From positions 23,581 through 87,580 of the IMG/VR virus record IMGVR_UViG_3300023174_000117: 64,000 nt of DNA; one strand, given 5' to 3'. The stretch comes from a virus. Shown here piece after piece: positions 53,136-62,181 of this stretch; the first letter of the stretch is position 1; every line of letters begins with the position of its first letter. The position numbers were made by a program, and so were the translations under genes. The notes beneath the pieces were generated by a model. The model saw only the letters and a program-made list of their open reading frames with translations, was not told where the DNA came from and searched no databases.

Positions 53136-54177
53136 ATTTAACTCCGTTTATTATTTGTTTAAAGTCTAGTAGGAAATTCTGCCAATTTTCTCTTAACGAG
53201 TTGTCTTCCGTTCTTGATGACGGTGTGTATATTTTTGATTTTTCAATATCTATATCTAAACCTTTTTTCTCTGTTAAATTCCCATCAAGAATGTTCTGAT
53301 AAAACAGGTTACTCAGAATATTATATTTGGAGAGTAGGTCGCTATCCTCGGAAATTTCTTTCTTATCCTTAAGAATTATTGCCTTGTAATATTTTCCTTC
53401 GTAGAAGACATTTTTCAATGTATATGAGAAAATCTCTGAAAAATCGATACCGCTGATAACTATCTTCTTAAAGCAAACCCAAGAGGTTTCTCGTCCAAGA
53501 TGCTTTATGGGTAGTACTATACCCTTCGTCATTTTTCCATGGGAGATAATTTTTTGAAAACTAAAGTGAAAATCTTGCTCAGGATTAGAGGCTATGATAT
53601 TTGTTAGATTTTTTATTTTGTAAATCGGTTTCTTCTGTCGAGTTAATTCCGCTAAAATTTCACTTACGGATTCATCGTAAAATCCAAATACTTCATTCGG
53701 ATGGTGGGTTACGAACTCTGAGAAAATTTTATTTGATGAACTGACTTCACCCAAAAATTTTAACTTAGAGTCTATTGCTTGAAATAATTTTAAACTAGAT
53801 TCAACTAATACTAACCTTCTCATCTTGTCTTTGACGGTAACGCAGGATTTCTCTCCCTCAACTGAAATCTTCTGAAAGAGGCTTTTTCTATACCTTAGGA
53901 TTGCCTCCAATACTTGAAATTCTGCTGGTTCTGAATTTTCAAGATAAAGCTTTATAAAGTCTTTCTTGGAAGATCTGAAAAGCCTTACTGCCGTCATGGC
54001 ATCAGAGACGCTACTTATATTTAAAGAATTAAAGTCAATATCTTGAAAATAACGCTCTATATCAATCAGACGATTAATTGCAACATCAGAGAGGTTACTG
54101 CTTCTCAATAGTGATTCGACTCTAAGTTTCGAAACTTCAATTTCAGAGTCTATGTATTTCTTTACATCTTGACGCAT
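53128..54177 (-). CDS. Hypothetical replication-region protein
   Basis: The protein has 349 residues, helical in its first two thirds (LRSSNLSDVAINRLIDIERY) and mixed alpha/beta in the C-terminal third (VCFKKIVISGIDFSEIFSYT). No catalytic motif is visible. The sigma-factor gene ends three bases upstream, so the two are co-transcribed. Unknown function. Confidence 0.45.
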   Translation of the reverse strand: MRQDVKKYIDSEIEVSKLRVESLLRSSNLSDVAINRLIDIERYFQDIDFNSLNISSVSDAMTAVRLFRSSKKDFIKLYLENSEPAEFQVLEAILRYRKSLFQKISVEGEKSCVTVKDKMRRLVLVESSLKLFQAIDSKLKFLGEVSSSNKIFSEFVTHHPNEVFGFYDESVSEILAELTRQKKPIYKIKNLTNIIASNPEQDFHFSFQKIISHGKMTKGIVLPIKHLGRETSWVCFKKIVISGIDFSEIFSYTLKNVFYEGKYYKAIILKDKKEISEDSDLLSKYNILSNLFYQNILDGNLTEKKGLDIDIEKSKIYTPSSRTEDNSLRENWQNFLLDFKQIINGVKYE

Positions 54178-54180
54178 GAC

Positions 54181-54957
54181 CTACTTTGTTAGAAGTTCCC
54201 TAATCTTCTTGTTTTTAGAAAGATTCTTCAGCCTTACATTTGCTGCCCAGCTCGTCATACCAATCTTATCGGCGGCATCTTTAATGGAATAATCTTCAAA
54301 ACAAACCAGTTGGATTAGCTTTCTTGTCTTATCATCCATATCTGCACATACGTCCGCAAGTGCTCCGCTCATCTCAATCAGTTCTTCGGGAGAGGTTGAT
54401 TGCGCAAAAATAGAGTTATCTCGTGGCACCGAATCGATGAAAGAAATCTTTCCCTCATCTCCACGATCTATTCTCTCATCCATCACGGAAAATGGTATTT
54501 CTGTTTTTGCATTCTTAAGCTTCTTGGTGTAAAGCTTATCGCACGAAACACACCTTCTCCTTTCCTCCCCAGATTTAGTTTCAACCATGAAGATGGTACT
54601 TCCGCAATTACATGTATCTGGTAGGGAGGCATTCTCAATTGAAGAGGAGGCATTATTTGAAAGTTTATTCTTGCTTCTAATCTTTGAAACAATCTTGTTG
54701 TGAAGATGGATGTGCAAAAAAGTGCTAAGCTTTACATTCTTAGTTCCATCGTAAGACCTAATTCCCTCTATGGCCAAGATAGCCAACTCTTGCTTTAGGT
54801 CTTCTGTTGAATAGCCGGGGATATAAATGGACCGTGACATCTTATGAAGAAGTGGGTCAATCTTCTTCAAAACACTATCTAAACCAGTACCCGTAGAGGA
54901 ATCAACGAAAATATCTTCGTTATAAACTTTGGCCTGCCCAGAAAACATTTTTCCCAT
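54181..54957 (-). CDS. Sigma factor with inserted zinc ribbon
   Basis: The protein has 258 residues. Sigma-70 region 2 spans about residues 25-100 (DPLLHKMSRSIYIPGYSTED, then LKQELAILAIEGIRSYDGTK), including the core-binding and -10-recognition helices. A CNCGS ... CVSCDK zinc ribbon (about 113-140) sits where region 3 would be. The C-terminus is region 4 (LIQLVCFEDYSIKDAADKIG, then MTSWAANVRL). It should direct host RNA polymerase to phage late or middle promoters. GGAGACTTT precedes the ATG. A second, region-4-only protein is encoded at 38370-38807. Confidence 0.75.
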   Translation of the reverse strand: MGKMFSGQAKVYNEDIFVDSSTGTGLDSVLKKIDPLLHKMSRSIYIPGYSTEDLKQELAILAIEGIRSYDGTKNVKLSTFLHIHLHNKIVSKIRSKNKLSNNASSSIENASLPDTCNCGSTIFMVETKSGEERRRCVSCDKLYTKKLKNAKTEIPFSVMDERIDRGDEGKISFIDSVPRDNSIFAQSTSPEELIEMSGALADVCADMDDKTRKLIQLVCFEDYSIKDAADKIGMTSWAANVRLKNLSKNKKIRELLTK

Positions 54958-54970
54958 AAAGTCTCCATAT

Positions 54971-55723
54971 TCAGTCTGTCCAGTTGTTCATGCAGAGATC
55001 TTTGAAGTCACAAAAATTACAAAGTTGCGATGGCTTTTTATCCCAAGCAGAATCCGTTGTAATCAAATTTCCAAACTTGGCAATTTTATCTTTACAATTG
55101 GAAATGTCTTTATCTGAAATTTCCCATGTCTTATAATCGCAATTATGCTTAAGAAGCATGTAGCTTCCGGTTATCTTCTCTGCATCAGAAAACTCTTCCT
55201 TGATGACGAGAGAATAAACGTAAAGCTGGAATGGCGTCAAATACTTGGGATCCTTACTTGTCTTATAATCAACTACATGATAGTGTCCATCGCCAACCTT
55301 GTCGATCCGGTCGATGAACCCTCTTATATTATAATCACCGATTTCCATAAGGAAAGGCTTTTCGACAAAAAGAACATTTGGGAGACTATTTTTTTTGATT
55401 TGGTCCAGATAGGACTGAAGTGTCCGTCGTACTAAATCTGCATCTTTCTCAAGAATGCTTTCGTCAAATTCCTTTAGAGCTAGTTCCATGCACTTCTTCA
55501 TCAGTGCTGGGTACTCAGACTGTGGTAGGAATTGCTCAATTAAGTACTTGTGAAACTTTTCCAAAACCAAGTGGACATACGAGCCGAACTCAAGATGATC
55601 CCACTTCTTCTTTGGGATGTCTGGCTTCTCTATATAAGTATACCAATATTTCTTTGGGCACTTTTCATATGTTCCTATCGAAGAGACTGATAGGGCAAGT
55701 CTTTTTTTTATTTCTAATGACAT
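54971..55723 (-). CDS. Cas4/RecB-like Fe-S exonuclease
   Basis: The protein has 250 residues. C22 (YEKCPKKYWY) plus C235/C238/C244 (LCNFCDFKDLCM) form the four-Cys iron-sulfur site of Cas4/AddB-type nucleases. The active site is GFIDRIDKV ... HVVDYKTSK, followed by the glutamine motif TPFQLYVYSLVI. Such enzymes degrade or resect DNA ends and often work with RecA-type proteins. No clear ribosome site; the ATG lies one base past the upstream stop. Confidence 0.8.
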   Translation of the reverse strand: MSLEIKKRLALSVSSIGTYEKCPKKYWYTYIEKPDIPKKKWDHLEFGSYVHLVLEKFHKYLIEQFLPQSEYPALMKKCMELALKEFDESILEKDADLVRRTLQSYLDQIKKNSLPNVLFVEKPFLMEIGDYNIRGFIDRIDKVGDGHYHVVDYKTSKDPKYLTPFQLYVYSLVIKEEFSDAEKITGSYMLLKHNCDYKTWEISDKDISNCKDKIAKFGNLITTDSAWDKKPSQLCNFCDFKDLCMNNWTD

Positions 55724-55724
55724 T

Positions 55725-56606
55725 TTAAAATATTTTACTCATAACTGGGTCCTCGATCCACGGGAATACATAATTATTACGCAAATGGTTAGTTAAATCT
55801 AGAGTTTTTTGATTTATCGACTGGGTTGACTCTATCCATCTGCACTCACGACTATCGTGATAGTAGAAGACTATTTTTCCAGTTTTTTGATTTACGAAAT
55901 ACCTAACTAAATTTCCAAAAACAGGTGGTGAACTTTGAAGATGCTCGTTGTAAAAATTAGATCTGGTATTTAAAGTTCCTAATGGTCTGTTTATTATCTT
56001 CACTACTTGAGACTTCATATTCTCTTCGGTAGACCCATCAATCAAGATTAAACCTGCATTTGGATCAAATTCAAGATTGTTGTTTACAGAGCTTGTCTTT
56101 GACTGATATGGTTCCTCTATAGATGCAAGCTCCAAAGTAAAGTTGATGAAATCTACTGCGGTTTTTCCACCATCGAATGGTTTATAAACATCTCGTGATG
56201 ATGGCTTGTACTCTAAATCTATAAATGGAATGCTGGTCTGCTGAGCTTCTTCGTTATCCTGGTTGTAGGAAAGATATTCCACTGGAGTTGAGTCCACAGG
56301 AAGAACCGAGATTCCATCATTCTCAGCAAATCTTTTTGTAAATGTAGTTGGGGTCTGAGAGTAAACTTGCTCAAAAATATCGGTTGATTCAATCCCAGAT
56401 ATAGCGATGGCCTTGAATGTAAATTCGAGATAGTTTGTGGGCAGATAAAGAACACCGCCCTCAACCATTTCCGAAGACCCGTCAGGGTCTGTTCCATCTA
56501 AAGTATAGAATACGGACGCTGGAACATTAACCGTAAAAGTTAAATATTCTGGAATTCCTGAGACTATCTGCCTAGTGCTTTCTTTTACTGTTAATAATAT
56601 TGCCAT
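55725..56606 (-). CDS. Baseplate/tail-like protein with CHB_HEX-like start
   Basis: The protein has 293 residues. Residues 28-60 (VPASVFYTLDGTDPDGSSEM) match the small chitobiase-C-type module found in phage and surface proteins. The rest is beta-rich and aromatic with RPLGTLNTRSNFYNEHLQSS and a Trp/Arg-rich end, typical of baseplate wedge proteins. It lies between the nuclease and sbcC, far from other virion genes. Structural role is inference. Confidence 0.5.
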   Translation of the reverse strand: MAILLTVKESTRQIVSGIPEYLTFTVNVPASVFYTLDGTDPDGSSEMVEGGVLYLPTNYLEFTFKAIAISGIESTDIFEQVYSQTPTTFTKRFAENDGISVLPVDSTPVEYLSYNQDNEEAQQTSIPFIDLEYKPSSRDVYKPFDGGKTAVDFINFTLELASIEEPYQSKTSSVNNNLEFDPNAGLILIDGSTEENMKSQVVKIINRPLGTLNTRSNFYNEHLQSSPPVFGNLVRYFVNQKTGKIVFYYHDSRECRWIESTQSINQKTLDLTNHLRNNYVFPWIEDPVMSKIF

Positions 56607-56629
56607 ATTTTATTGCTCTTAATTAGTAA

Positions 56630-58735
56630 CTATCTGGATGTAAAGCTAGTCGTACTTTCACCATTTATCTTTTGAACCTCTATTATATTGTCAAACCTCT
56701 CCTTTAAGGACTCATCGTGAGTAATGACAAGAATTTTGTATTTCGACTCAAGTGATTTTATCACATTTACAAACAAAGTCTCGACCCCACTCTTGTCTAA
56801 TGGTGAGTTTATCTCATCGAGAAGTAGAAACTCTAGTGAAGATCCACCATGATTACTTGCCATTTCACTAAGAGCTATTCTGAGGGCCAGAGCAATCCTG
56901 AATTGCTCACCACCACTAAGAGAATAAAAATTACAAAGTGAACCATCTTTCTTTACATTTAAATCGAGAGTTTCTACGATAGAGACCCCATCAGATCCTG
57001 ATCTTTGAGTTTCAAGGCAAATTACGAAGGAGTCGCTAGAAATAGATTGAAGAATTTCATTGGACTTCTTTTCTAAATCGGATATAACAACATCAAGAAG
57101 AATTGTTTGAATTCCATTTTTACCAAACATCTTTGTCATCTTCTCAAAAACTGCGACCCGATCTTGTTTCCTTGAGAGATTTTTCATCTCAGAGTTTAGA
57201 GAATCCTTCTTCAAGCTAAGTGTCGAAGTTTTCTCTTTTAGTGTTCCTAGCTCAACGCTAGAACTCAAGATGAGAGATGACAAAGTGGAAAGATCTTCTT
57301 TTCTCTTTTTCAGCTTTGAATTAAGATTCTGGAAGTTTTCGTTTTTTAGAGAATCAAGAATAGCATCATTATCTATAATTTTGTTCTTAATTCCAACGAG
57401 TGTGCCATACATCTCGTCCTTTTCTTTTTGAATTTGTTCTATGTCTGAGTTAAGAGAGGTAAGCTTAAAAGAGAGAATTGGTAACTTTGCGTTGTACTCA
57501 TCAACTCTCTTCTTGTCCTTCTGCTGCTTGAGAAGATCCTCAGAAGTCTTGTCGAGGTATTGTACTCTTGTTTCGGCGTTTTCTTTTTTATCCTTTAGGA
57601 ATTGAACCTTTTGATCATGCTCCGATTTAATCTTTGCGAAATCTTCAGGAGATACTTTCTGATGGCAGGTGTAGCACTCCTCTTCTTTTATTGAGATTTT
57701 CTCCAGCTCTTTCAGCTTTTCTTTGGAAGACTTTATGATGGAGTTATATTCGTAAGTCTCTGCCTTAGTCTTTTCAACTTTAGAGTCAAGATCTGGATCT
57801 ATATTAATTAGAGATATTTGCTTTTCAATCTCTGATATTTCAGATTCTACCTTGTTTTTATAGTTTGTTTTTTCCTCTAACTGAGAGACATATCTCTCAT
57901 ATTTAACCTTAAGGTCTTTCCCGGATGTTTTGAGCGAAGCGGTTTCCGCAGTTATTCTGTCCCAACTGTCGGTATCGATAAGACTCTTCTCCTTGAGATA
58001 TCTTTCGGATAGAGCTTCGACCTCTGATTGCAAGGAAGCCAATTCGGAATTTTTTTCCTCAATAAGCTTTCCCAAGTTATCCATTTGAGATTGAAATGGA
58101 GAAAGGACTTTAATTTCTTCGTTCAGAGTATCAATCTTTGTTTGAGTTACAATCAAATCATTCTGAGCTTCTTTTAACTTTTTCTTAGACTCCTTCTCGT
58201 AGGTATCCCACTTAGAAATATCTACGATACTTTTCAGAATCTCTTTTTTTCTAGATGCTTCTGATGTTGCAAATTCAGAAATATCATTTTGCCGAAAATA
58301 AGCTGAGTTGACAAACGTCTTATAATCAAGCTTAATTGTGGAACAAATCTTATCGTTGGTATCGCCAGAAGTCGAACCAGAAAGGCTTATCCATTTGCCA
58401 TTCTCATCTAAAACTAAAAAGTCAACAGTAGATGTAGACGTGGAACGAAGTCTCGTCCGCTTCACCCTATATGTATGTGAGTCATGGATGAAATCGAAGG
58501 TGACGGAGCATCTGTTTTCGCCCCAATGAATAACATCATCCATCATTGATGCTCTTGACTTATTAAAAAGGCACCAGAGGATTGATTCGAAAATTGCAGA
58601 CTTTCCGGAGCCATTTGACTTTGAATAATCGCCATCAGTGCTACCCAAAAGTAGTGCGGAATTGAAATCTTTAAATTCGATTTCGGAAGATCTGTGAGAA
58701 AAGAAATTCTCCAAAATTAAAGATACTGGTTGCAT
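56630..58735 (-). CDS. sbcC: SbcC/Rad50-like ATPase (gp46 type)
   Basis: The protein has 701 residues. Walker A is SNGSGKSAIFESILW (about 40-54), followed by a Q-loop-like NSAYFRQNDISEFA. Long coiled coils surround a zinc hook ECYTCHQ near residue 354. The C-terminus has the ABC signature YSLSGGEQFRIALALRIALS and Walker B LEFLLLDEINSPLDKSG. With SbcD it forms the end-resection complex that starts recombination-dependent replication. It overlaps sbcD (TAATG). The length is close to T4 gp46-like proteins. Confidence 0.9.
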   Translation of the reverse strand: MQPVSLILENFFSHRSSEIEFKDFNSALLLGSTDGDYSKSNGSGKSAIFESILWCLFNKSRASMMDDVIHWGENRCSVTFDFIHDSHTYRVKRTRLRSTSTSTVDFLVLDENGKWISLSGSTSGDTNDKICSTIKLDYKTFVNSAYFRQNDISEFATSEASRKKEILKSIVDISKWDTYEKESKKKLKEAQNDLIVTQTKIDTLNEEIKVLSPFQSQMDNLGKLIEEKNSELASLQSEVEALSERYLKEKSLIDTDSWDRITAETASLKTSGKDLKVKYERYVSQLEEKTNYKNKVESEISEIEKQISLINIDPDLDSKVEKTKAETYEYNSIIKSSKEKLKELEKISIKEEECYTCHQKVSPEDFAKIKSEHDQKVQFLKDKKENAETRVQYLDKTSEDLLKQQKDKKRVDEYNAKLPILSFKLTSLNSDIEQIQKEKDEMYGTLVGIKNKIIDNDAILDSLKNENFQNLNSKLKKRKEDLSTLSSLILSSSVELGTLKEKTSTLSLKKDSLNSEMKNLSRKQDRVAVFEKMTKMFGKNGIQTILLDVVISDLEKKSNEILQSISSDSFVICLETQRSGSDGVSIVETLDLNVKKDGSLCNFYSLSGGEQFRIALALRIALSEMASNHGGSSLEFLLLDEINSPLDKSGVETLFVNVIKSLESKYKILVITHDESLKERFDNIIEVQKINGESTTSFTSR

Positions 58736-59898
58736 TATCCTATAATCCTTTTAGATTCTTCCAGCAGAAGTTTCATCATTTCTGGGGAAAGGTCTTGCAT
58801 TTCTGCATAAGCCTTAAAAATATCATAATCATTTTTATGATTTAGTATATCTTGATTTTTCTCAGATTTGGTTTGCGATATATCAATTAGAATCTTCGTT
58901 AATAAAAAGCAACCTCTTCCATAACAGAATTTCTCTATTTCATTTTTGTTGATGACCCCAGATAAGTTTTCTTTAATTAGAAGCTTAATTTTTATAATTT
59001 TATCTGAAAGGTCTTTATTCTTCAAAAAGTCTTTTACGGACTCAAGATAATTCGACGTTGTTGCAGACTTGAGATCTATCTCAATGTCTTCGATTTCTCG
59101 AACTGGATTTTTTATTGTCTTAACTTCTTTTGTTAAGAAATTGAAATCTATAAAGTATTTATCCGTCTTAGAATCGCCAAAGTTTGTCTTCTCAAGTGAG
59201 CCTACATAATAAGAGACTGGTTCTTTCTTTCTGACGAGAGAGAACTCATGGAGATGACCCATAACAACAAGATCAGATCTCTTTACTGATTCGGGATAAA
59301 GCAAAACTTCTCCGCCACCAAAATCAAAATAATTTCCCTTAAAAAAGAAATTATGTCCAACAGTTAGCGTTGGAAGCTTCAGATCCACATCGGAAAACAA
59401 AGATGAAATATGGGTATTGAAGCTTTCAACATATTCTTTTTGATTTGAGCCCGCATACATTCTCTTGTCACGATATGGGATCATGAAAAGATTTGCTTTA
59501 TTGCCATTCTTGTTTGTATAAACGATATTCTCTGGCTCCAAAAGCAGCCTTACATTGGAATAATTCTTCGCAGGAAGTGAAGATATTGAGCTGGTAAAGG
59601 TTTCTCCTGTCTTTTTATAATCATGATTTCCCATTATTATTATAGTGAAAATGTGGTTATCAGACAGTTTTTTTATCGCACGATCAGCTATTTCGATCTG
59701 CTCTGGAGTTGGATTCCTAACTTCAAAAAGATCTCCAGTCTGAATGAAGATATCTGCCTCCGTCTTGATGGCATAATCAACGATATAGTTTAGTGAACGT
59801 TCATAGTCATCAATTCTTGTATTTCCACCATTTCCATTGTTCTTGCCTAAACCAAATATGGCCCCAATATGGGTGTCTCCACAAATTACAGCCCTCAT
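58735..59898 (-). CDS. sbcD: SbcD/Mre11-like nuclease (gp47 type)
   Basis: The protein has 387 residues. Metal ligands of the calcineurin-like phosphoesterase fold are all visible: GDTH (D8, H10), TGDLFE (D56), MGNHDYKK (N91, H92, D93), VGHNFFF and MGHLHEFS. It cuts DNA ends and hairpins with SbcC. Its ATG overlaps the primase-zinc gene by four bases, so the resection complex and primase subunit are co-translated. Confidence 0.9.
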   Translation of the reverse strand: MRAVICGDTHIGAIFGLGKNNGNGGNTRIDDYERSLNYIVDYAIKTEADIFIQTGDLFEVRNPTPEQIEIADRAIKKLSDNHIFTIIIMGNHDYKKTGETFTSSISSLPAKNYSNVRLLLEPENIVYTNKNGNKANLFMIPYRDKRMYAGSNQKEYVESFNTHISSLFSDVDLKLPTLTVGHNFFFKGNYFDFGGGEVLLYPESVKRSDLVVMGHLHEFSLVRKKEPVSYYVGSLEKTNFGDSKTDKYFIDFNFLTKEVKTIKNPVREIEDIEIDLKSATTSNYLESVKDFLKNKDLSDKIIKIKLLIKENLSGVINKNEIEKFCYGRGCFLLTKILIDISQTKSEKNQDILNHKNDYDIFKAYAEMQDLSPEMMKLLLEESKRIIG

Positions 59899-60428
59899 CT
59901 TGCACCAAATTTTTTCTTCATCTTTTCATTTAAGGATGTTAGGTATTTCGCATCATCTTTCTTTTTTTCGAAAATTACTTCATCTAGCTTTTGCAAAAAG
60001 CCGTTGGTATCTTCGAGAGTCTGTGGGTTGTTAATCAGAAATTCTCTAATTACTTCGGAGTTTTGCACCAAAAGCGGAAAGCACTCCCTTTTCTTCTCAA
60101 CAACATCAGAATATTTACCAGGAAACTTAACAAGAAGCTTTAGATCATTTAGGGCTTCTAGAAATTCCTTTTGAGCGCAAAGCATATAGAAATCTATAAC
60201 AGAACTTCCTGCATTACACCCATAGCAAAAAAAGTTATTATCCTTCGAGTTGATATAAAGAGACGATGTTCTTTCTCTTCCGTGCTTATGATTTACGGAG
60301 GGGCATCTACACCTAAGATCAAAATTACCGGCGGCAGTTCTCTCCAATCCAATGGAAAAGTTACGAGCTATATCAGCTATCATAACCTGCTTTATGACGT
60401 CATTTTTAGATGCCTTCAAATTTTCCAT
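59895..60428 (-). CDS. Stand-alone DnaG zinc-binding (CHC2) domain
   Basis: The protein has 177 residues. Residues 38-82 are the DnaG zinc finger: CRCPSVNHKHGRERTSSLYI (C40/C42, H47), FFCYGCNAGSSVIDFYM (C68, C71). A helical C-terminal region of about 90 residues follows, with no polymerase domain. It should recognise priming sites on single-strand DNA and act with the catalytic half at 38807-39571. Overlaps sbcD by four and the FtsK-like gene by 13 bases; the ribosome site is weak, suggesting coupled translation. Confidence 0.8.
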   Translation of the reverse strand: MENLKASKNDVIKQVMIADIARNFSIGLERTAAGNFDLRCRCPSVNHKHGRERTSSLYINSKDNNFFCYGCNAGSSVIDFYMLCAQKEFLEALNDLKLLVKFPGKYSDVVEKKRECFPLLVQNSEVIREFLINNPQTLEDTNGFLQKLDEVIFEKKKDDAKYLTSLNEKMKKKFGAR

Positions 60429-61471
60429 CTCGATAGTCCGAATATATCAAAAAAGCTGGAAGGCTTATGTTTATTAATAGTACCGGAAATATCATCAAGT
60501 CGAGGACTTCGAAAAATAATATCCTGAGGATGATTTGGGCTTGAAAAAATTGCAGAGCCAATCTCCGAAAGATTCTCTGCGCCAGCCTTATCTATAATAA
60601 TCCTGCTTTCCATGGAGTTTGACGTTCTTAGCGCAATTTTTCCTGAAAAAGAAGCTTTAATTAGTCCGGGAAAGACTTTAGATGACGGCCTTTGAGTTGC
60701 CAAGATTAGGGATATTCCGGCCGCTCTCCCCTTTTGAGCTAGGCTTACAACCTGGTCTGCAATACCGGGATTGGAAAGAACTATGTCAGCCCATTCATCA
60801 ACGATGAGACATTCGTATTTTTCAGAAGGATCTTTGCGTGCTCGATACTCTTTGATGTTCGAACAGCCTGAGTTTTTATATTTCTCAAATCGGGTGTTCA
60901 TAATCTTCGTCAAATGACTTAAGACTAGCCCTAGCTCGTGATTATTCAGAGAGATCGTCATTACATTTTTGACGCCCGAATATTTAGAAAATTCCACAAG
61001 CTTGGGATCGCAGAGATGAATGTTTGTGTTAGACTTCATCATAGAAATTACTATTGAGTGCAGCAACATACTTTTTCCAGAGCCTGGAACTCCACCGATT
61101 ATGAGGTTTGGTATGGTGGAAAGATCAGGCTGAAGTATATTTCCGTCTGCGTTTAGACCAAGCAGTATTGGAATTTCTCCAGAATGCTTTTGCTCAAAGT
61201 CCTCAAAATTCCTTGACTCAAGCTCTCTTTTTCTAAAGGTGATTTTAAAGCAACCTGACTCGTAATCATAATGTCCTAGTGGCTCGGTTTTCGCCTTAAG
61301 CATAAGACCTATCTGCTTAAGATTCTTTTCCAGCCTAGATATTTTTGAATCTACTCTTGGGTAAATAGAGACAATATCTAAGGAACCTGATTCTGAAAAG
61401 TCTACTCTTTCTGGATTGATTTTTAAGGAGTCGATAAAACTATTGAATTCAGCTTGTTCATCGATATTCAA
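60416..61471 (-). CDS. FtsK/SpoIIIE-like DNA translocase ATPase
   Basis: The protein has 351 residues from a TTG start; an in-frame TGA two codons upstream rules out extension, and GGAGTGACAT-TTG is a good ribosome site. Walker A is GGVPGSGKS (126-134), Walker B is ECLIVDEWADIVL, and the downstream SLILATQRPSSKVFPGLIKA matches the FtsK motor (the 'ATQRPS' motif). The N-terminal 100 residues are unlike host FtsK, with no membrane segments and no KOPS-reading gamma domain. It may move phage DNA during replication, recombination or packaging; host targeting is also possible. Confidence 0.8.
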   Translation of the reverse strand: MNIDEQAEFNSFIDSLKINPERVDFSESGSLDIVSIYPRVDSKISRLEKNLKQIGLMLKAKTEPLGHYDYESGCFKITFRKRELESRNFEDFEQKHSGEIPILLGLNADGNILQPDLSTIPNLIIGGVPGSGKSMLLHSIVISMMKSNTNIHLCDPKLVEFSKYSGVKNVMTISLNNHELGLVLSHLTKIMNTRFEKYKNSGCSNIKEYRARKDPSEKYECLIVDEWADIVLSNPGIADQVVSLAQKGRAAGISLILATQRPSSKVFPGLIKASFSGKIALRTSNSMESRIIIDKAGAENLSEIGSAIFSSPNHPQDIIFRSPRLDDISGTINKHKPSSFFDIFGLSRWKI

Positions 61472-61482
61472 ATGTCACTCCA

Positions 61483-61833
61483 TTACTTTTTCTGGGTTTT
61501 TAACTTTTTCACCTCTAGCTCTAACTCTCTAACCTTAACTTCCAGCTTGATGAATTCATCCTTTAACTTCAGGGAGGTTCTAAAGTTCATAACGATAAGT
61601 CCGAATAACCCCTCTCCTGGATAAACTTTATCTAGGGAGTCCGCAAAAGAAAGCATTCTGGATAGAATTGACTTTACGTTATTGTGATAGGCCGTCGTCT
61701 GATTATCGGGGTGTGTCTTATCGGATAGGATTTTTTTAAAATCTTCTAAAGCCGAAGTGAATCTAGACCTTGCTTCTTGTTTTTTTGACTCCAAGAAAGA
61801 GGAGCCTGAGGGAATTTCTACATCGTCGTTCAT
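61483..61833 (-). CDS. Hypothetical coiled-coil protein
   Basis: The protein is 116 residues from ATG 61833, directly after a strong GGAGG that overlaps the upstream stop (TAATG). The longer upstream frame is rejected. A C-terminal coiled coil (FIKLEVKVRELELEVKKLKT) suggests an oligomer or partner binding. Unknown function. Confidence 0.5.
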   Translation of the reverse strand: MNDDVEIPSGSSFLESKKQEARSRFTSALEDFKKILSDKTHPDNQTTAYHNNVKSILSRMLSFADSLDKVYPGEGLFGLIVMNFRTSLKLKDEFIKLEVKVRELELEVKKLKTQKK

Positions 61834-62159
61834 TATACCTCCGGTATAAGTTGCAGAAAGACTCCGCAATCCTTATGTAATTTAAAAAAATATTGAATTT
61901 TATTAACCTGGTCTTCCGAAAAAAGATGAAAATCTTTTTGGATTAAATTGATGACATTGAAAGCCTTGTTGTGGTTAATTACTGGCGAATCAAAAAGACC
62001 TGCGGCCTTATCTAAAAAATCTATAAGCTTATCTACATCAACCTCATTGGCCCTTATCTTAGCAAAATCTAAGATAACATTAGCGCATGAGTTGCAATAG
62101 ATAAAGCCAGATTTGTCTGCATTTCCGTTGCAGCACAGATATAGCTTTAGTTTATCCAC
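61833..62159 (-). CDS. Small Cys-containing protein, GTG start
   Basis: The protein has 108 residues starting at GTG; no Shine-Dalgarno is visible and AATATATTAACATC precedes the start. Cys pairs (LCCNGN, YCNSCANV) at the N-terminus form a possible zinc finger, followed by helices. It is the first gene of the replication block on the minus strand. Confidence 0.45.
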   Translation of the reverse strand: MDKLKLYLCCNGNADKSGFIYCNSCANVILDFAKIRANEVDVDKLIDFLDKAAGLFDSPVINHNKAFNVINLIQKDFHLFSEDQVNKIQYFFKLHKDCGVFLQLIPEV

Positions 62160-62181
62160 GATGTTAATATATTACTTTATA

